A stretch of DNA of 64,000 nucleotides from CAVQEK01 sp964596645. GTDB lineage: Bacteria > Bacteroidota > Bacteroidia > Cytophagales > Cyclobacteriaceae. Below the pieces are notes generated by a model. The model was not told the DNA's origin, searched no databases, and saw only the letters and a list, made by a program, of their open reading frames with translations. The position numbers and the translations under genes are program-made. Below are positions 43,220 through 52,453 of the stretch, piece after piece; within the stretch, counting starts at the first letter, position 1; each line of letters opens with the position of its first letter. The DNA lies in the NCBI GenBank assembly GCA_964596645.1, contig CAZQVB010000018.1:31383-95382 (forward strand), in the 5' to 3' direction.

Positions 43220-45961
43220 GTGAAGAGAATTCATTTTTTTATTGTCGCTATCGTAATCCTGGTGCTGGCGGCATTTGGGTATTTTTTATACCGCATCTAC
43301 TTCAAATCGCATGTGGAGCTATGGGCCCTTGTACCCGAAAATGCCATAGCCGTATATGAAAATACCAATACCGTAGAAGGCTGGAACCACCTGGTGAAGC
43401 AGCCTATGTGGCAGACACTCCTACAGATGCCCGCCTTGGGTCAGAGTCAGCAAACCCTGGAAAAGCTCGATAGTGTGACCGGAAAAGATGCCGTGATCGA
43501 CCGGCTGTTTCGCAATCGTTTATTTCTAGTGTCAGCCCATGTGATAGGCTCTTCCGACATCGACTACACCTACTACCTCGACCTGCGCCTTGGCGAGGGC
43601 CAGGCAGCCTTCAGAAAGATCCTTGATGCGCTGAAGCAAGACTTTGGCATGCAGACGAAAACAAGAAACTATCAGGGATTCGAATTGAATGAGATTCAAA
43701 AAAAAGGTGCTGATCGTGCCTTCTCTTACTTCATGCACGACAACATCCTGATTGGCAGCACCACCTCTTTCTTACTGGAAGATGTGATCAGAAACATTCA
43801 GACTGGCCATGAGGCCAATTTCAGCCACAAGATCGGGCAGCTACAGCAGGTGCGCAAGCTGGAAAACGATGAAGGAAACCTGTACCTCGATGCCACCAGG
43901 CTGAACAAACTGCTTTCCATCTTCCTGCAGCCTGACCGGCAACAGGCCACTGCGCACCTGGCGAAGCTGACCAAAGAAGTATTCCTGGATGTGAAACTGA
44001 CAGAAAATGAAATTTTGCTCAACGGCGTGTGTGCCGTACCGCCCAACGACAATCAATATTTCTTAAATGTCTTTAAAAACCAGTCGCCGGTGCGCATCAG
44101 CATCACCAGCTATCTGCCACAGCGCACAGCCTTGTTTTATCACATGGGCTTCAGCGATGCGGGCGCCTTGCAAAATGCCATATCCAAATATTGGGCTGCC
44201 CACGACAAGGCTCAGCTCGACCGATTTATTACTTTCGATACCGAGCACGACTTTGACTGGAGCTGGATGCATGGGGAAGTAGGTATGGCGATATTGGAAA
44301 CCATAGCCCCGGCAGAGGCCGATCAACTTATGTTCATTCGCACCACCAATGCCGACTCAGCCCTGAGCGAAATGCTGGCATTGGCGGGGAGTGCTACCGG
44401 AGCCGGCGACTCGGTGTATTACGAATCTTATATGGATCAGCTGATCTATCAACTGCCGCTTGAAGAATGGCCGGAAACAGTCTTTGGCTCTTCCTTCGCC
44501 GGGTTCAACAATACGTATTTCACCATACTCGACGAATTGCTCATTTTGGGAAATAAGATGCAGGTGATCAAGCACCTGTTGAATGAGGTGGATGCTGAAA
44601 ATACCTGGGGCAAGCAGGTGCGGTACAACTTGTTCCTGGAAAACACGCTGAGCGAGGCAAGCCTCAGCCTATTTGTGAATACCTCCATGTACTGGAACCT
44701 GCTCAGCGGCCAGCTGAACGAGCGCTGGCAAAATACCCTGCGTACACACCAACCCCAGCTGATGTCTTTCGACCTGATGGCCTTTCAGGTGAGCAATCTC
44801 GACGACCGCTTCTACACCAGCATAGCGATAGAGCACCGCAAGCCTGTCACCGCCACACAGGCTACAGGCAGGTTCCGGCTGCATAAAAGCGCCTATACGG
44901 TTTCACCCATTACCACCAAGCCTTTTATCGTGAGAAATCACAACAATGGAAAATTCGAATCGCTGGTGCAGGACTCACTCAATGTGCTGTACCTGCTTTC
45001 GCCCGAAGGGGAGATATTGTGGGGCGACAGCCTGACGGGGCAGGTGGTGACGGATATACACCAGATCGATTTTTACCGCAACAAAAAGCTGCAGTACATA
45101 TTTGCTGCCGAAGACAAAATCTATCTGCTCGACCGCAATGGCGATTTCGTGGAGGGATTTCCACTGCACCTCCCGCCGGGCGTGAAGGCCGATTACCTCT
45201 CCGTGATCGATTACGACAACTCCAAGCGCTACCGGTTTATGCTGGCGAGCACTGAGGGCGACCTTTACCTTTACGACAAGGAAAAAGACAACCTGGAAGG
45301 CTGGCAGCCCAAAGCCCTCGGCGGTGCGTTGAGTGCAGCGCCTTTTCATATACGGGTGCGGGGCGGCGATTGCATGCTGGCCATGCAGCAAAACGGCAAG
45401 CTCAATGTGATCAACCGGCGGGGTGAGTTTTATCCTTCCTTTCCCATCGACTTTGAAACAGAAGTCATTAGCCCCCTGTTTGTCGACATCGGCAATGACT
45501 TCTCCAGCACACAGCTCAGCACCGTATCGGCCAGTGGTGAGATACTTCAGGTGAACCTCAGTGGCAAAATCCTGAAAAGGGAGCAGTTGTATAAGCCTTC
45601 TAAAGACAGCCGGTTCTGGCAGGTGAATGACGCCCTGAACAACACCTTCATCATAGTGCGGCAAGACTACGGCCAGCTCAGCTTCCTCGATCGCAATGGC
45701 AACTTACTGTTTGATAAAAATTTTATAACCTCGGGCGATCTCGCCGTACAGTACTACAACTTCAGCACCGACAACCAAATATTCGTGGTCGTGGACAGGC
45801 AGCAGGAGTTTACGTACATTTACGACCAGGATGGTGAACTGATCAATTTTGAACCACTGGAGAGTGGCCATGAAGTAGGCCTGCTCTACCTCTCGGGCGA
45901 CAAGGAGTATCAGGTATACAAAAGCTACAACAACCACTTCTCTGTGCTCGGTTTTCGATAA
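43220..45961 (+). CDS. Membrane-anchored DUF3352-like protein with C-terminal beta-propeller
   Basis: A 913-residue protein starting at GTG. A single N-terminal helix (about 5-25, 'FFIVAIVILVLAAFGYFLY') anchors it with the rest in the periplasm. Residues about 30-560 resemble the DUF3352 type ('VELWALVPENAIAVYENTN', 'FRKILDALKQDFGMQT', 'GSSFAGFNNTYFTILDE'). From about 590 the sequence becomes a propeller with repeated 'YLLSPEGEILWGDS', 'IYLLDRNGDFVEGFPL' and 'LSFLDRNGNLLFDKNF' blades. I do not know a function for this combination. An MscS channel gene starts 38 bases downstream, so the two are probably one operon with an envelope role. Confidence 0.75.
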   Translation: MKRIHFFIVAIVILVLAAFGYFLYRIYFKSHVELWALVPENAIAVYENTNTVEGWNHLVKQPMWQTLLQMPALGQSQQTLEKLDSVTGKDAVIDRLFRNRLFLVSAHVIGSSDIDYTYYLDLRLGEGQAAFRKILDALKQDFGMQTKTRNYQGFELNEIQKKGADRAFSYFMHDNILIGSTTSFLLEDVIRNIQTGHEANFSHKIGQLQQVRKLENDEGNLYLDATRLNKLLSIFLQPDRQQATAHLAKLTKEVFLDVKLTENEILLNGVCAVPPNDNQYFLNVFKNQSPVRISITSYLPQRTALFYHMGFSDAGALQNAISKYWAAHDKAQLDRFITFDTEHDFDWSWMHGEVGMAILETIAPAEADQLMFIRTTNADSALSEMLALAGSATGAGDSVYYESYMDQLIYQLPLEEWPETVFGSSFAGFNNTYFTILDELLILGNKMQVIKHLLNEVDAENTWGKQVRYNLFLENTLSEASLSLFVNTSMYWNLLSGQLNERWQNTLRTHQPQLMSFDLMAFQVSNLDDRFYTSIAIEHRKPVTATQATGRFRLHKSAYTVSPITTKPFIVRNHNNGKFESLVQDSLNVLYLLSPEGEILWGDSLTGQVVTDIHQIDFYRNKKLQYIFAAEDKIYLLDRNGDFVEGFPLHLPPGVKADYLSVIDYDNSKRYRFMLASTEGDLYLYDKEKDNLEGWQPKALGGALSAAPFHIRVRGGDCMLAMQQNGKLNVINRRGEFYPSFPIDFETEVISPLFVDIGNDFSSTQLSTVSASGEILQVNLSGKILKREQLYKPSKDSRFWQVNDALNNTFIIVRQDYGQLSFLDRNGNLLFDKNFITSGDLAVQYYNFSTDNQIFVVVDRQQEFTYIYDQDGELINFEPLESGHEVGLLYLSGDKEYQVYKSYNNHFSVLGFR

Positions 45962-45999
45962 CAGGCACTGCCGCACAGGCCGCCTTACAATGCCACCTT

Positions 46000-47625
46000 A
46001 TGAAAAAGCTGTTTGTCATATTCATGCTGCTTTGCCTGGCCCAGCTACAGGCCCGGGCACAAGCCATCGTTGACTACGACTACAACCTGTCGTCGCCATA
46101 CAATACCCTGGCTACGCACATCAACAACCTGGAAAACAAGTACCGCCCCGAGGTGGCGGCCAAGACCTTTCAGCAAAAGCAGCGCAGCGCCGAAAGGGCA
46201 GAGGAACTCGCCATAAAGCTGATGCAGATTTATAAGGGCGCAGGTATTTTTATCAATTTCGACGACCTGCCCACCAACCCCGACTATTTCGACTCACTCA
46301 CGCGCAAGCATCGCTACTATATATCACCGCGGTACCCCGAAATTTTCCTGGAGAAAGTAGGCGGTCAGTGGTTTTATTCCCAGCACACCGCCACGGAGAT
46401 AGACAGGATACACCAGTCGGTGTACCCATTGGGCATAGACAACCTGCTGAACGTGCTGCCAAAAATGGGCACACAACGTCTGTTTGGCCTTCACCTCTGG
46501 CAGCTCGTTACACTGCTCGCCATTATATTTCTCAGCATACTCATCCATAAGCTGTTCACCCTTCTGCTGGAGCGCTTCATCATGCAGCTGCTCATAAGCC
46601 AGGGGTATAGAAAGATCGCCAAAGAATATATAGCCCCGGTAGCGCGCCCCATCAGCATACTTATTCTTTTCCCCATACTGCTGGCTCTGGTGCCTGTGCT
46701 GCAGCTTTCATTTACTGTCAACAATTACATACTCATATTTCTGAAGGCCATGTGGCCGCTTTTTGCCACCATTGTCTTCTACCGGCTGGTAGATGTGCTG
46801 GGCGCCTACATGACGCGCATGGCAGAGCGCACCCGCAGTACGCTCGACGACCAGCTCGTGCCGCTCATGCGCAAAGCGCTCAAAATATTTGTGATCATCG
46901 TCGGCGGCCTGGCCATACTGGCCAACCTGGATATCGACATCATACCGCTGCTCACCGGCCTCTCCATAGGGGGGCTCGCTTTTGCCCTGGCCGCCCAGGA
47001 TACACTCAAAAATTTCTTCGGCTCGGTCATGATATTTTTGGATAAACCCTTCCAGATCGGCGACTGGATTACCTCCGGCGATATAGATGGCACTGTGGAA
47101 GAGGTTGGTTTTCGTGCTACGCGCATCCGCACATTTCGCAATTCGGTCACCTACGTGCCCAACGGCATATTGGCCAGCACCAACGTCGACAACCACGGGC
47201 TGCGCATATACAGGCGCTTTACCACCACCATAGCCGTCACTTACGACACACCGGCCGATCTGGTAAATATATTTGTGGAGGGACTGCGAAAAATTGTGGA
47301 AGAGCACCCGCTTACGCGAAAGGATTTTTACCACGTATACCTCAACGACCTTGGCGCGCACTCACTCGATATCATGTTTTACATCTTTTTTGCAGTGCCT
47401 ACCTGGGGAGAAGAGCTGCGCTGCAGACATGAAATTCTCGTAGAAGTGATCAAGCTGGCCGAGGGTCTGGGTGTCAACTTTGCCTTTCCCACTCAAACAT
47501 TGCATGTGGAAACCTTCCCCGAAAAGAAGGGCAACTCACCGCAATATCTGCACGACCAGCACGCTTTGCGCCAGCGCCTGGAGGAATATATGGGCAAAAG
47601 CAAGGACTGGGAAAACCAAAATTGA
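46000..47625 (+). CDS. MscS-family mechanosensitive ion channel
   Basis: A 541-residue channel. It has a cleavable-looking signal sequence ('LFVIFMLLCLAQLQARAQ'), a periplasmic region to about residue 165, several membrane helices, and the conserved MscS core. The pore-lining helix and beta domain read 'LTGLSIGGLAFALAAQDTL', 'NFFGSVMIFLDKPFQIGD' and 'VTYVPNGILAS'. MscS proteins release solutes on hypo-osmotic shock. The long N-terminal region makes it one of the larger family members and could contact its neighbour, the propeller protein encoded 38 bases upstream; that contact is inference. Confidence 0.95.
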   Translation: MKKLFVIFMLLCLAQLQARAQAIVDYDYNLSSPYNTLATHINNLENKYRPEVAAKTFQQKQRSAERAEELAIKLMQIYKGAGIFINFDDLPTNPDYFDSLTRKHRYYISPRYPEIFLEKVGGQWFYSQHTATEIDRIHQSVYPLGIDNLLNVLPKMGTQRLFGLHLWQLVTLLAIIFLSILIHKLFTLLLERFIMQLLISQGYRKIAKEYIAPVARPISILILFPILLALVPVLQLSFTVNNYILIFLKAMWPLFATIVFYRLVDVLGAYMTRMAERTRSTLDDQLVPLMRKALKIFVIIVGGLAILANLDIDIIPLLTGLSIGGLAFALAAQDTLKNFFGSVMIFLDKPFQIGDWITSGDIDGTVEEVGFRATRIRTFRNSVTYVPNGILASTNVDNHGLRIYRRFTTTIAVTYDTPADLVNIFVEGLRKIVEEHPLTRKDFYHVYLNDLGAHSLDIMFYIFFAVPTWGEELRCRHEILVEVIKLAEGLGVNFAFPTQTLHVETFPEKKGNSPQYLHDQHALRQRLEEYMGKSKDWENQN

Positions 47626-47692
47626 AGCCGCACTATGAGGGTGCACCGGCCAACTTATTGCGATCATTCTGCCATTAAAATCTGAATGCGCA

Positions 47693-48616
47693 TCACGGTT
47701 GTCTTTGCAAAAAATCATCGATTGCGCTTCGCTGCGGTATGGAGCTTTGGGCTCCGAGCTGCATCACGGTGAGGGCGGCAGCCGCAGAGGCAAAACGCAT
47801 GGCTTGCACCAACTCTTTTCCTTCCACCATGGCCACTGCCAGAGCCCCGCAAAAAACATCGCCCGCGGCAGTGGTGTCTACGGTATCTACCGCGAAAGCC
47901 GGTATATGCCACTCACCACCCTCGCCGACGGCTACGGCGCCTTGCCGGCCAAGCGTCACTATCACATGGGCTATGCCTTTACTTTGTAGGGTACGGGCGG
48001 CGTGAAGTGCATCTTGCCGGTTGGCTACCGGGGCATCACTGAGATAGGCGGCCTCGTTCTCGTTCACCACCAGGTATTGCACCTTTTTTATATAGGAAAA
48101 ATCGAAGGCACGTGCAGGGGCAAAATTCATGAGCACAGGCAACTGGCGGGCGTTGGCCTCATCGATGGCGCGGCAAATGGTTTCCTCCGGTATCTCGTAT
48201 TGCATCACCAGCATAGCGGCCTGGTCAAACACCGGAAGCGCTTCCGTGAGCCGCTCGGGGGTGAGGCGGTAGTTGGCCCCGGGTGCCACCGACAGGTAGT
48301 TGTGACCTGCATCGCCGATCATCACCAGTGCATGGCCGCTGGCTATGCCTTTCTCGCGAAAAACATAGCGGGTGTCGATGCCGTCGGCTTCAAAATTTTT
48401 CAGCATCTGTGGGGTATACGCATCTTCCCCCACACAATTCACAAACACCACATTGCCCCCGGCCCTTGCTGCCCCGACGGCCTGGTTGGCACCCTTGCCG
48501 CCAAACACCTGCAAAAATTCCGCATCGGTCACCGTCTCGCCGCGCTCTGGCAGGTGGTCCATTTTCATGATCATGTCCACATTGGAGCTGCCGACTACCA
48601 ATATCTTTTCCTTCAT
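47693..48616 (-). CDS. rbsK: PfkB-family sugar kinase (ribokinase or deoxyribokinase)
   Basis: A 307-residue kinase. Substrate-binding Asn and Asp lie in 'VVGSSNVDMIMKMDHLPERG' and the signature 'FGGKGANQAVGAARAGG' follows. The catalytic Asp is in 'DTTAAGDVFCGALAVAM', where the usual G-A-G-D reads A-A-G-D. The general match is to ribokinase, which makes D-ribose 5-phosphate. It shares an operon with a sugar permease (7 bases away) and deoC, the aldolase for 2-deoxyribose 5-phosphate. That setting equally supports deoxyribokinase, a close relative. I keep the ribokinase symbol only as the family name. Confidence 0.92.
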   Translation of the reverse strand: MKEKILVVGSSNVDMIMKMDHLPERGETVTDAEFLQVFGGKGANQAVGAARAGGNVVFVNCVGEDAYTPQMLKNFEADGIDTRYVFREKGIASGHALVMIGDAGHNYLSVAPGANYRLTPERLTEALPVFDQAAMLVMQYEIPEETICRAIDEANARQLPVLMNFAPARAFDFSYIKKVQYLVVNENEAAYLSDAPVANRQDALHAARTLQSKGIAHVIVTLGRQGAVAVGEGGEWHIPAFAVDTVDTTAAGDVFCGALAVAMVEGKELVQAMRFASAAAALTVMQLGAQSSIPQRSAIDDFLQRQP

Positions 48617-48623
48617 AGTCTTT

Positions 48624-49628
48624 CTAGTTTAATCGTGCAATAACAATGAGGGCCAGCCCGATGATGAAGGAGACAAACATGAGCGCAAGCAGCCTGTTGG
48701 TGCTTTTGGTGGCGCCCGCAAATTCCTTCCATACAAATACGCCCCAGGCGGCAGAGATCATGGTAGCGCCCTGCCCCAGCCCGTACGAAATGGCAAACCC
48801 AGCCTGCTCTGAGGCAATGAGGTTGAATTCCATGGCCACGCACCAGATGAGCCCACCGAGAAAACCCAGCAGGTGTATTTTGGGGCTGCCCAGGGTGAAA
48901 TAGTCTTTGAACGTGACCGCTTTGCCATGCACCGGGCGACGCATGAACCAAACATTGAAAATAAAATTTGACACAAAGATGCCCACTGTAAAAATGAACA
49001 TCGCCGAATACGACGTGAGCAAGCCGGCCTGGGGTGTGGCAAAGTCGGTAGCCATAGATGCCGCCACAAAGCGGTAGAAGAAACCCATGAGTATGCCCGA
49101 CAATATGCTGATCACAATGCCCTTGCGCAGGTTTTCCTTATTAAACTTTTGCAGCTTTTTGTAGGCCACACCGTCTATCACAATGGCAAAAGCCACCAGT
49201 GCCAGACCAATGAACAGGGTGGTGGCATCGCCCACCGGCACCGCCATGTAGTTTACCACCACACCGATCACCAGTGCCAGGCCCACTGCTATGGGGAAAG
49301 CCACCGCCAGGCCGGCAATGGCCGTAGCCGCCACAATCAACAGGTTGGACAGGTTGAAGATGACGCCCCCGATAAATGCAGAAGTAATGGCCTGTGCGTC
49401 GGCTTGCTGCAGGTCGGCGATGAATGACCGGCCCTCATCTCCGCTGCTGCCCAGGGTGAGCCCAAACAACAATGCCGTCACCACCAGGCCAATGCTGTAG
49501 TCCCAATAATAAAGCGGAAACTCCCACCGGGGCGGGGCCATCTTGAGTGTGTTGGCCCAGGAGCCCCAACCCAGCATGGTGATGATGCAAAAAATTACAG
49601 CCAGGCTGTAAGAATCTATCGTGTACAT
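48624..49628 (-). CDS. GRP/DMT-type sugar permease
   Basis: A 334-residue membrane protein with about ten helices, for example 'AVIFCIITMLGWGSWANTLK', 'GLVVTALLFGLTLGS' and 'LLALMFVSFIIGLALIVIA'. The 'GWGSWANT' start and the repeated five-helix design are those of the glucose/ribose porter family within the drug/metabolite transporter superfamily. In this operon it lies between deoC and the ribokinase-family gene, so it most likely imports ribose, deoxyribose or a nucleoside-derived sugar across the inner membrane. A 10-base stem-loop separates it from deoC. Confidence 0.8.
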   Translation of the reverse strand: MYTIDSYSLAVIFCIITMLGWGSWANTLKMAPPRWEFPLYYWDYSIGLVVTALLFGLTLGSSGDEGRSFIADLQQADAQAITSAFIGGVIFNLSNLLIVAATAIAGLAVAFPIAVGLALVIGVVVNYMAVPVGDATTLFIGLALVAFAIVIDGVAYKKLQKFNKENLRKGIVISILSGILMGFFYRFVAASMATDFATPQAGLLTSYSAMFIFTVGIFVSNFIFNVWFMRRPVHGKAVTFKDYFTLGSPKIHLLGFLGGLIWCVAMEFNLIASEQAGFAISYGLGQGATMISAAWGVFVWKEFAGATKSTNRLLALMFVSFIIGLALIVIARLN

Positions 49629-49675
49629 AGGTGCCTAGTTTAGGTGCAATAGAAAAAAGTAAAATGTCTTTCGCT

Positions 49676-49708
49676 TCATGATCAAATATGAAAAAAAATT
49701 GATCATGA
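49676..49708 (-). repeat. Intercistronic stem-loop between deoC and the permease
   Basis: TCATGATCAA (49676-49685) and TTGATCATGA (49699-49708) are perfect 10-base arms around an A-rich 13-base loop. It lies in the 96-base gap between deoC and the permease and has no T-run on the transcribed strand, so it looks like an mRNA stability or processing element, or an operator. Confidence 0.55.
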
Positions 49709-49724
49709 TACTGTCGTTGCTCAG

Positions 49725-50438
49725 CTATTCGCCAAAGCGCTGCCGTGCCTCTTCCAGCAACTGCTCAGTGGCCGTGGCACCACAACGGGCACATCCGGCT
49801 TCCTGTACCTGCAGCAGCATGTCGAGTGTGCGCACTCCGCCGGAGGCTTTCACTTTGGCCCTGTCGCCTACGGCCTGCTTCATCAGTTTCAGGTTGTGTA
49901 TGGTGGCACCGGTGTAGGTAAACATACCGCTGCTGTCTTTCACAAAGCCAAAGCCGGTGGATGTTTTCACATAGTCTGCGCTCACCTTCACACAAATATC
50001 ACAGAGCCTCTTTAAGTCGCCTTCGTCAGTAATGTAATCGGTTTCGAAAATAACCTTTACCACTGCGCCGTTTTTATGGCTGGCGCTGGTGACGGCCCTG
50101 ATCTCACGCTCCACATAGTCCCAGTCGCCCTGCAGCGCTTTGCCGATGTTGATGACCATGTCGATTTCCACCGCGCCGTCTTTGCAGGCATTTTCCGTTT
50201 CGAACACCTTCACGTCGATGGCCGAATTGCCGGCGGGGAAGCCGATCACACAGCCGACCAGCACGCCGGAACCCTGTAGCAGTGCTGCTGCTTCTTTCAC
50301 CATGTATGGCTTCACACATACGGAGGCCGTTTGGTATTTTTTTGCCACTGCGCATCCCTCTTTCAAATCGGTGTCGGTCATTGTGGGGTGCAAAATCGAG
50401 TGATCGATCATTTTTGCCAGTTGTTGTACTTTGCTCAT
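49725..50438 (-). CDS. deoC: Deoxyribose-phosphate aldolase
   Basis: A 237-residue class I aldolase that splits 2-deoxy-D-ribose 5-phosphate into acetaldehyde and glyceraldehyde 3-phosphate. The Schiff-base lysine is in 'ADYVKTSTGFG' and the second active-site lysine in 'AKVKASGGVRT'. Other family blocks are 'IDHSILHPTMTDTDL' and 'VIGFPAGNSAIDVKVFE', with 'EIDMVINIGK'. It lies 14 bases after the Tat-exported hydrolase gene and upstream of the permease and kinase, making a likely uptake-phosphorylation-cleavage set. Confidence 0.97.
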   Translation of the reverse strand: MSKVQQLAKMIDHSILHPTMTDTDLKEGCAVAKKYQTASVCVKPYMVKEAAALLQGSGVLVGCVIGFPAGNSAIDVKVFETENACKDGAVEIDMVINIGKALQGDWDYVEREIRAVTSASHKNGAVVKVIFETDYITDEGDLKRLCDICVKVSADYVKTSTGFGFVKDSSGMFTYTGATIHNLKLMKQAVGDRAKVKASGGVRTLDMLLQVQEAGCARCGATATEQLLEEARQRFGE

Positions 50439-50452
50439 GAGTCTTTTTGAAT

Positions 50453-52297
50453 TTAAGAATTAGAATATAATCGTGTAAGGCCGGTAATCCAGCCGGCGCT
50501 GTGGGGTATCCAGTCTTCGTCGGTAAGGGAAAAAGGCCCGTCATTGGCCTTTACCGGTGCCACGTCGTATTTGAACTGTTCGCCGGTAGAGAAGCCATTG
50601 CAAATGACACCGCGCGTCTGAAACCAGGTGCCACCCCAGCGGTGGCCTATGCCGCAGATCATGCTGACAGGGTAGGCACGGCCTGCCGGCAATTCTGTGC
50701 TGTATACCACGCATCCCAACTGCATATTTTCTTTGGTAATGCCGCTGTTCAGCCCGGCCAGCCATTGCAGGTTGCCGTAGGCAATCGCTTCCAGTATTGG
50801 CTCATCAAATAGTTTCTTCAGCTCCAGTGCCAGCGCGGCCGTGTAGCCGTATATGGTGTTGGTGCCATGAAAAGTACCCGCAAACCAAATCGGCCCTTCG
50901 TCGCCGAATATGCCCAGCGGCACTATATAAAATGGGTTGGCTTTGCAGGCGGGTATCAAATAGCCAAAGGTGAAGTTCTGCAGCGTGTTGAGCCAATCAT
51001 CGGCATCGTCATGTGCCGGCCAGCGACGCCGCATCTCCATCAGCGGCATCAGGTAGTTGGGGTAGATGCCGCCCATATCGGCGCCAAATTCACCATCTAC
51101 AATGCCGTGGCTCCATGCTTTTTCGGTATGCGGTATAGTGTCAAACTCTTTGAAGTGACCATAAAAGCCAGCTTCGGGATTGCTCTTACTTATTTGCCTG
51201 GCCATCACGCGGCGCGCCAGCTCAACAGCGCGCTCACCGGCACCTTCCACGCCATGGCTATCCATTTCGAGTGCTGCCTGGCACATGGTGAGCAGATTGC
51301 GTGTTTGCCACTCGTCATCGGGTATATGGGCATCTTCGCTCAGCCCCCGTTGAGATTTGCTCATGCCATAGTCACCCATCGGTCGTGCTTTGGTAAATAG
51401 CCACTGATAGGCCAGCAGGGCTGATTTGCGGTATGTGGCTATTTTGTCGCTGTACTCCGCCGGCAGGGTGCGTGCGCTGCGCATGAGCGCTATGATAGCC
51501 TTGGCGGTGTCGTGCGGAAGTATATCTTTCTCGTGGCCGAGCAGGTCGTGTGAAATGGCCCCTTCCTCAAAGCCCAGTTCAGCAGCTTTTTGCTGCGACA
51601 TTACCAGATAGTCGCAGCCCACGGTGAGTTGCTTGTAGAGCCTGTTGAGGAAAGCAGCGTCGAATTTTTGTGCCGATGTTTCCGCCAGTTCCGTCAGGGC
51701 TATGATCATGGCACTTTGGGCGGGGCTTTCTGCCCACAGCGTGCCGGCATCCTGCCAGCCGGCCCCCACCTTGGTGAAGTGCGCCCGCCGCTCCAGCATG
51801 TCTACCGAACTCAGCTTTATGGTTTGGGACCAGAGAATCTGATCGCCGGTGACGAGTCCTTCGGCACGGGCCACTACGGCATCATTTTGTACGCACTCCA
51901 CCAACCAATGGCCTTTCTCGTCGATAGTGCCAAAATCGGCCACCCACCAGTGGCTGCCCCAGAGCGCACCCCAATAGGCAAATTGCGCGTCGCGCTGTCG
52001 GTCGGTATCTGCAGCGCGCAGCACACAACGCGCACTGTCCGCGATCAGCTGCCGCTGAGGCAACCGCAGCAGTACACGTACCGGCATACCTGTTTCGTAG
52101 CCTACCTGTGAAAAGAGCAATCCGGCCGGGCCTTCGGGCTGTTGCGCAAGTATGTCGTCGAAATATGGGTGCGGATCGGCGCCAGTGGCAGAAGTGGCAT
52201 GTGCGCCAAACGGCCATACAGAAGCGCCCGCCACCGCTGCGCCTGCCAATGCGCCTGATTTGAAAAAGCCCCTGCGATCAATTTTTTTTGCTGACAT
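50453..52297 (-). CDS. Tat-exported GH9-like (alpha/alpha-barrel) hydrolase
   Basis: A 614-residue exported protein. The ATG at 52297 opens a twin-arginine signal, 'KKIDRRGFFKSGALAGA', ending near 'FGAHATS'. An Ig-like domain with 'LLFSQVGYETGMPVRV', the typical opening of GH9 enzymes, is followed by a helix-rich region rich in Trp and His ('LPHDTAKAI', 'GGIYPNYLMPLMEM', 'WFAGTFHGTNTIYGYT'). This suggests a six-hairpin barrel. I cannot find the usual GH9 catalytic D-A-G-D motif, so the activity and even the enzyme class are uncertain. It is the first structural gene of the deoC-permease-kinase operon and presumably releases the sugar that the operon uses. Confidence 0.7.
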   Translation of the reverse strand: MSAKKIDRRGFFKSGALAGAAVAGASVWPFGAHATSATGADPHPYFDDILAQQPEGPAGLLFSQVGYETGMPVRVLLRLPQRQLIADSARCVLRAADTDRQRDAQFAYWGALWGSHWWVADFGTIDEKGHWLVECVQNDAVVARAEGLVTGDQILWSQTIKLSSVDMLERRAHFTKVGAGWQDAGTLWAESPAQSAMIIALTELAETSAQKFDAAFLNRLYKQLTVGCDYLVMSQQKAAELGFEEGAISHDLLGHEKDILPHDTAKAIIALMRSARTLPAEYSDKIATYRKSALLAYQWLFTKARPMGDYGMSKSQRGLSEDAHIPDDEWQTRNLLTMCQAALEMDSHGVEGAGERAVELARRVMARQISKSNPEAGFYGHFKEFDTIPHTEKAWSHGIVDGEFGADMGGIYPNYLMPLMEMRRRWPAHDDADDWLNTLQNFTFGYLIPACKANPFYIVPLGIFGDEGPIWFAGTFHGTNTIYGYTAALALELKKLFDEPILEAIAYGNLQWLAGLNSGITKENMQLGCVVYSTELPAGRAYPVSMICGIGHRWGGTWFQTRGVICNGFSTGEQFKYDVAPVKANDGPFSLTDEDWIPHSAGWITGLTRLYSNS

Positions 52298-52453
52298 TTT
52301 GATGTGTTCCGAATGAATGGTCATTTATTTTTTCCTGCACAGATGCGTGTCTATCCTGATGCCTTACACACAAGCTCGTTGACAGCACTATTATCTATTG
52401 CCTTTTATCTATTGCGTGCACATACATATACATATATGAATATTGGTACAGAT

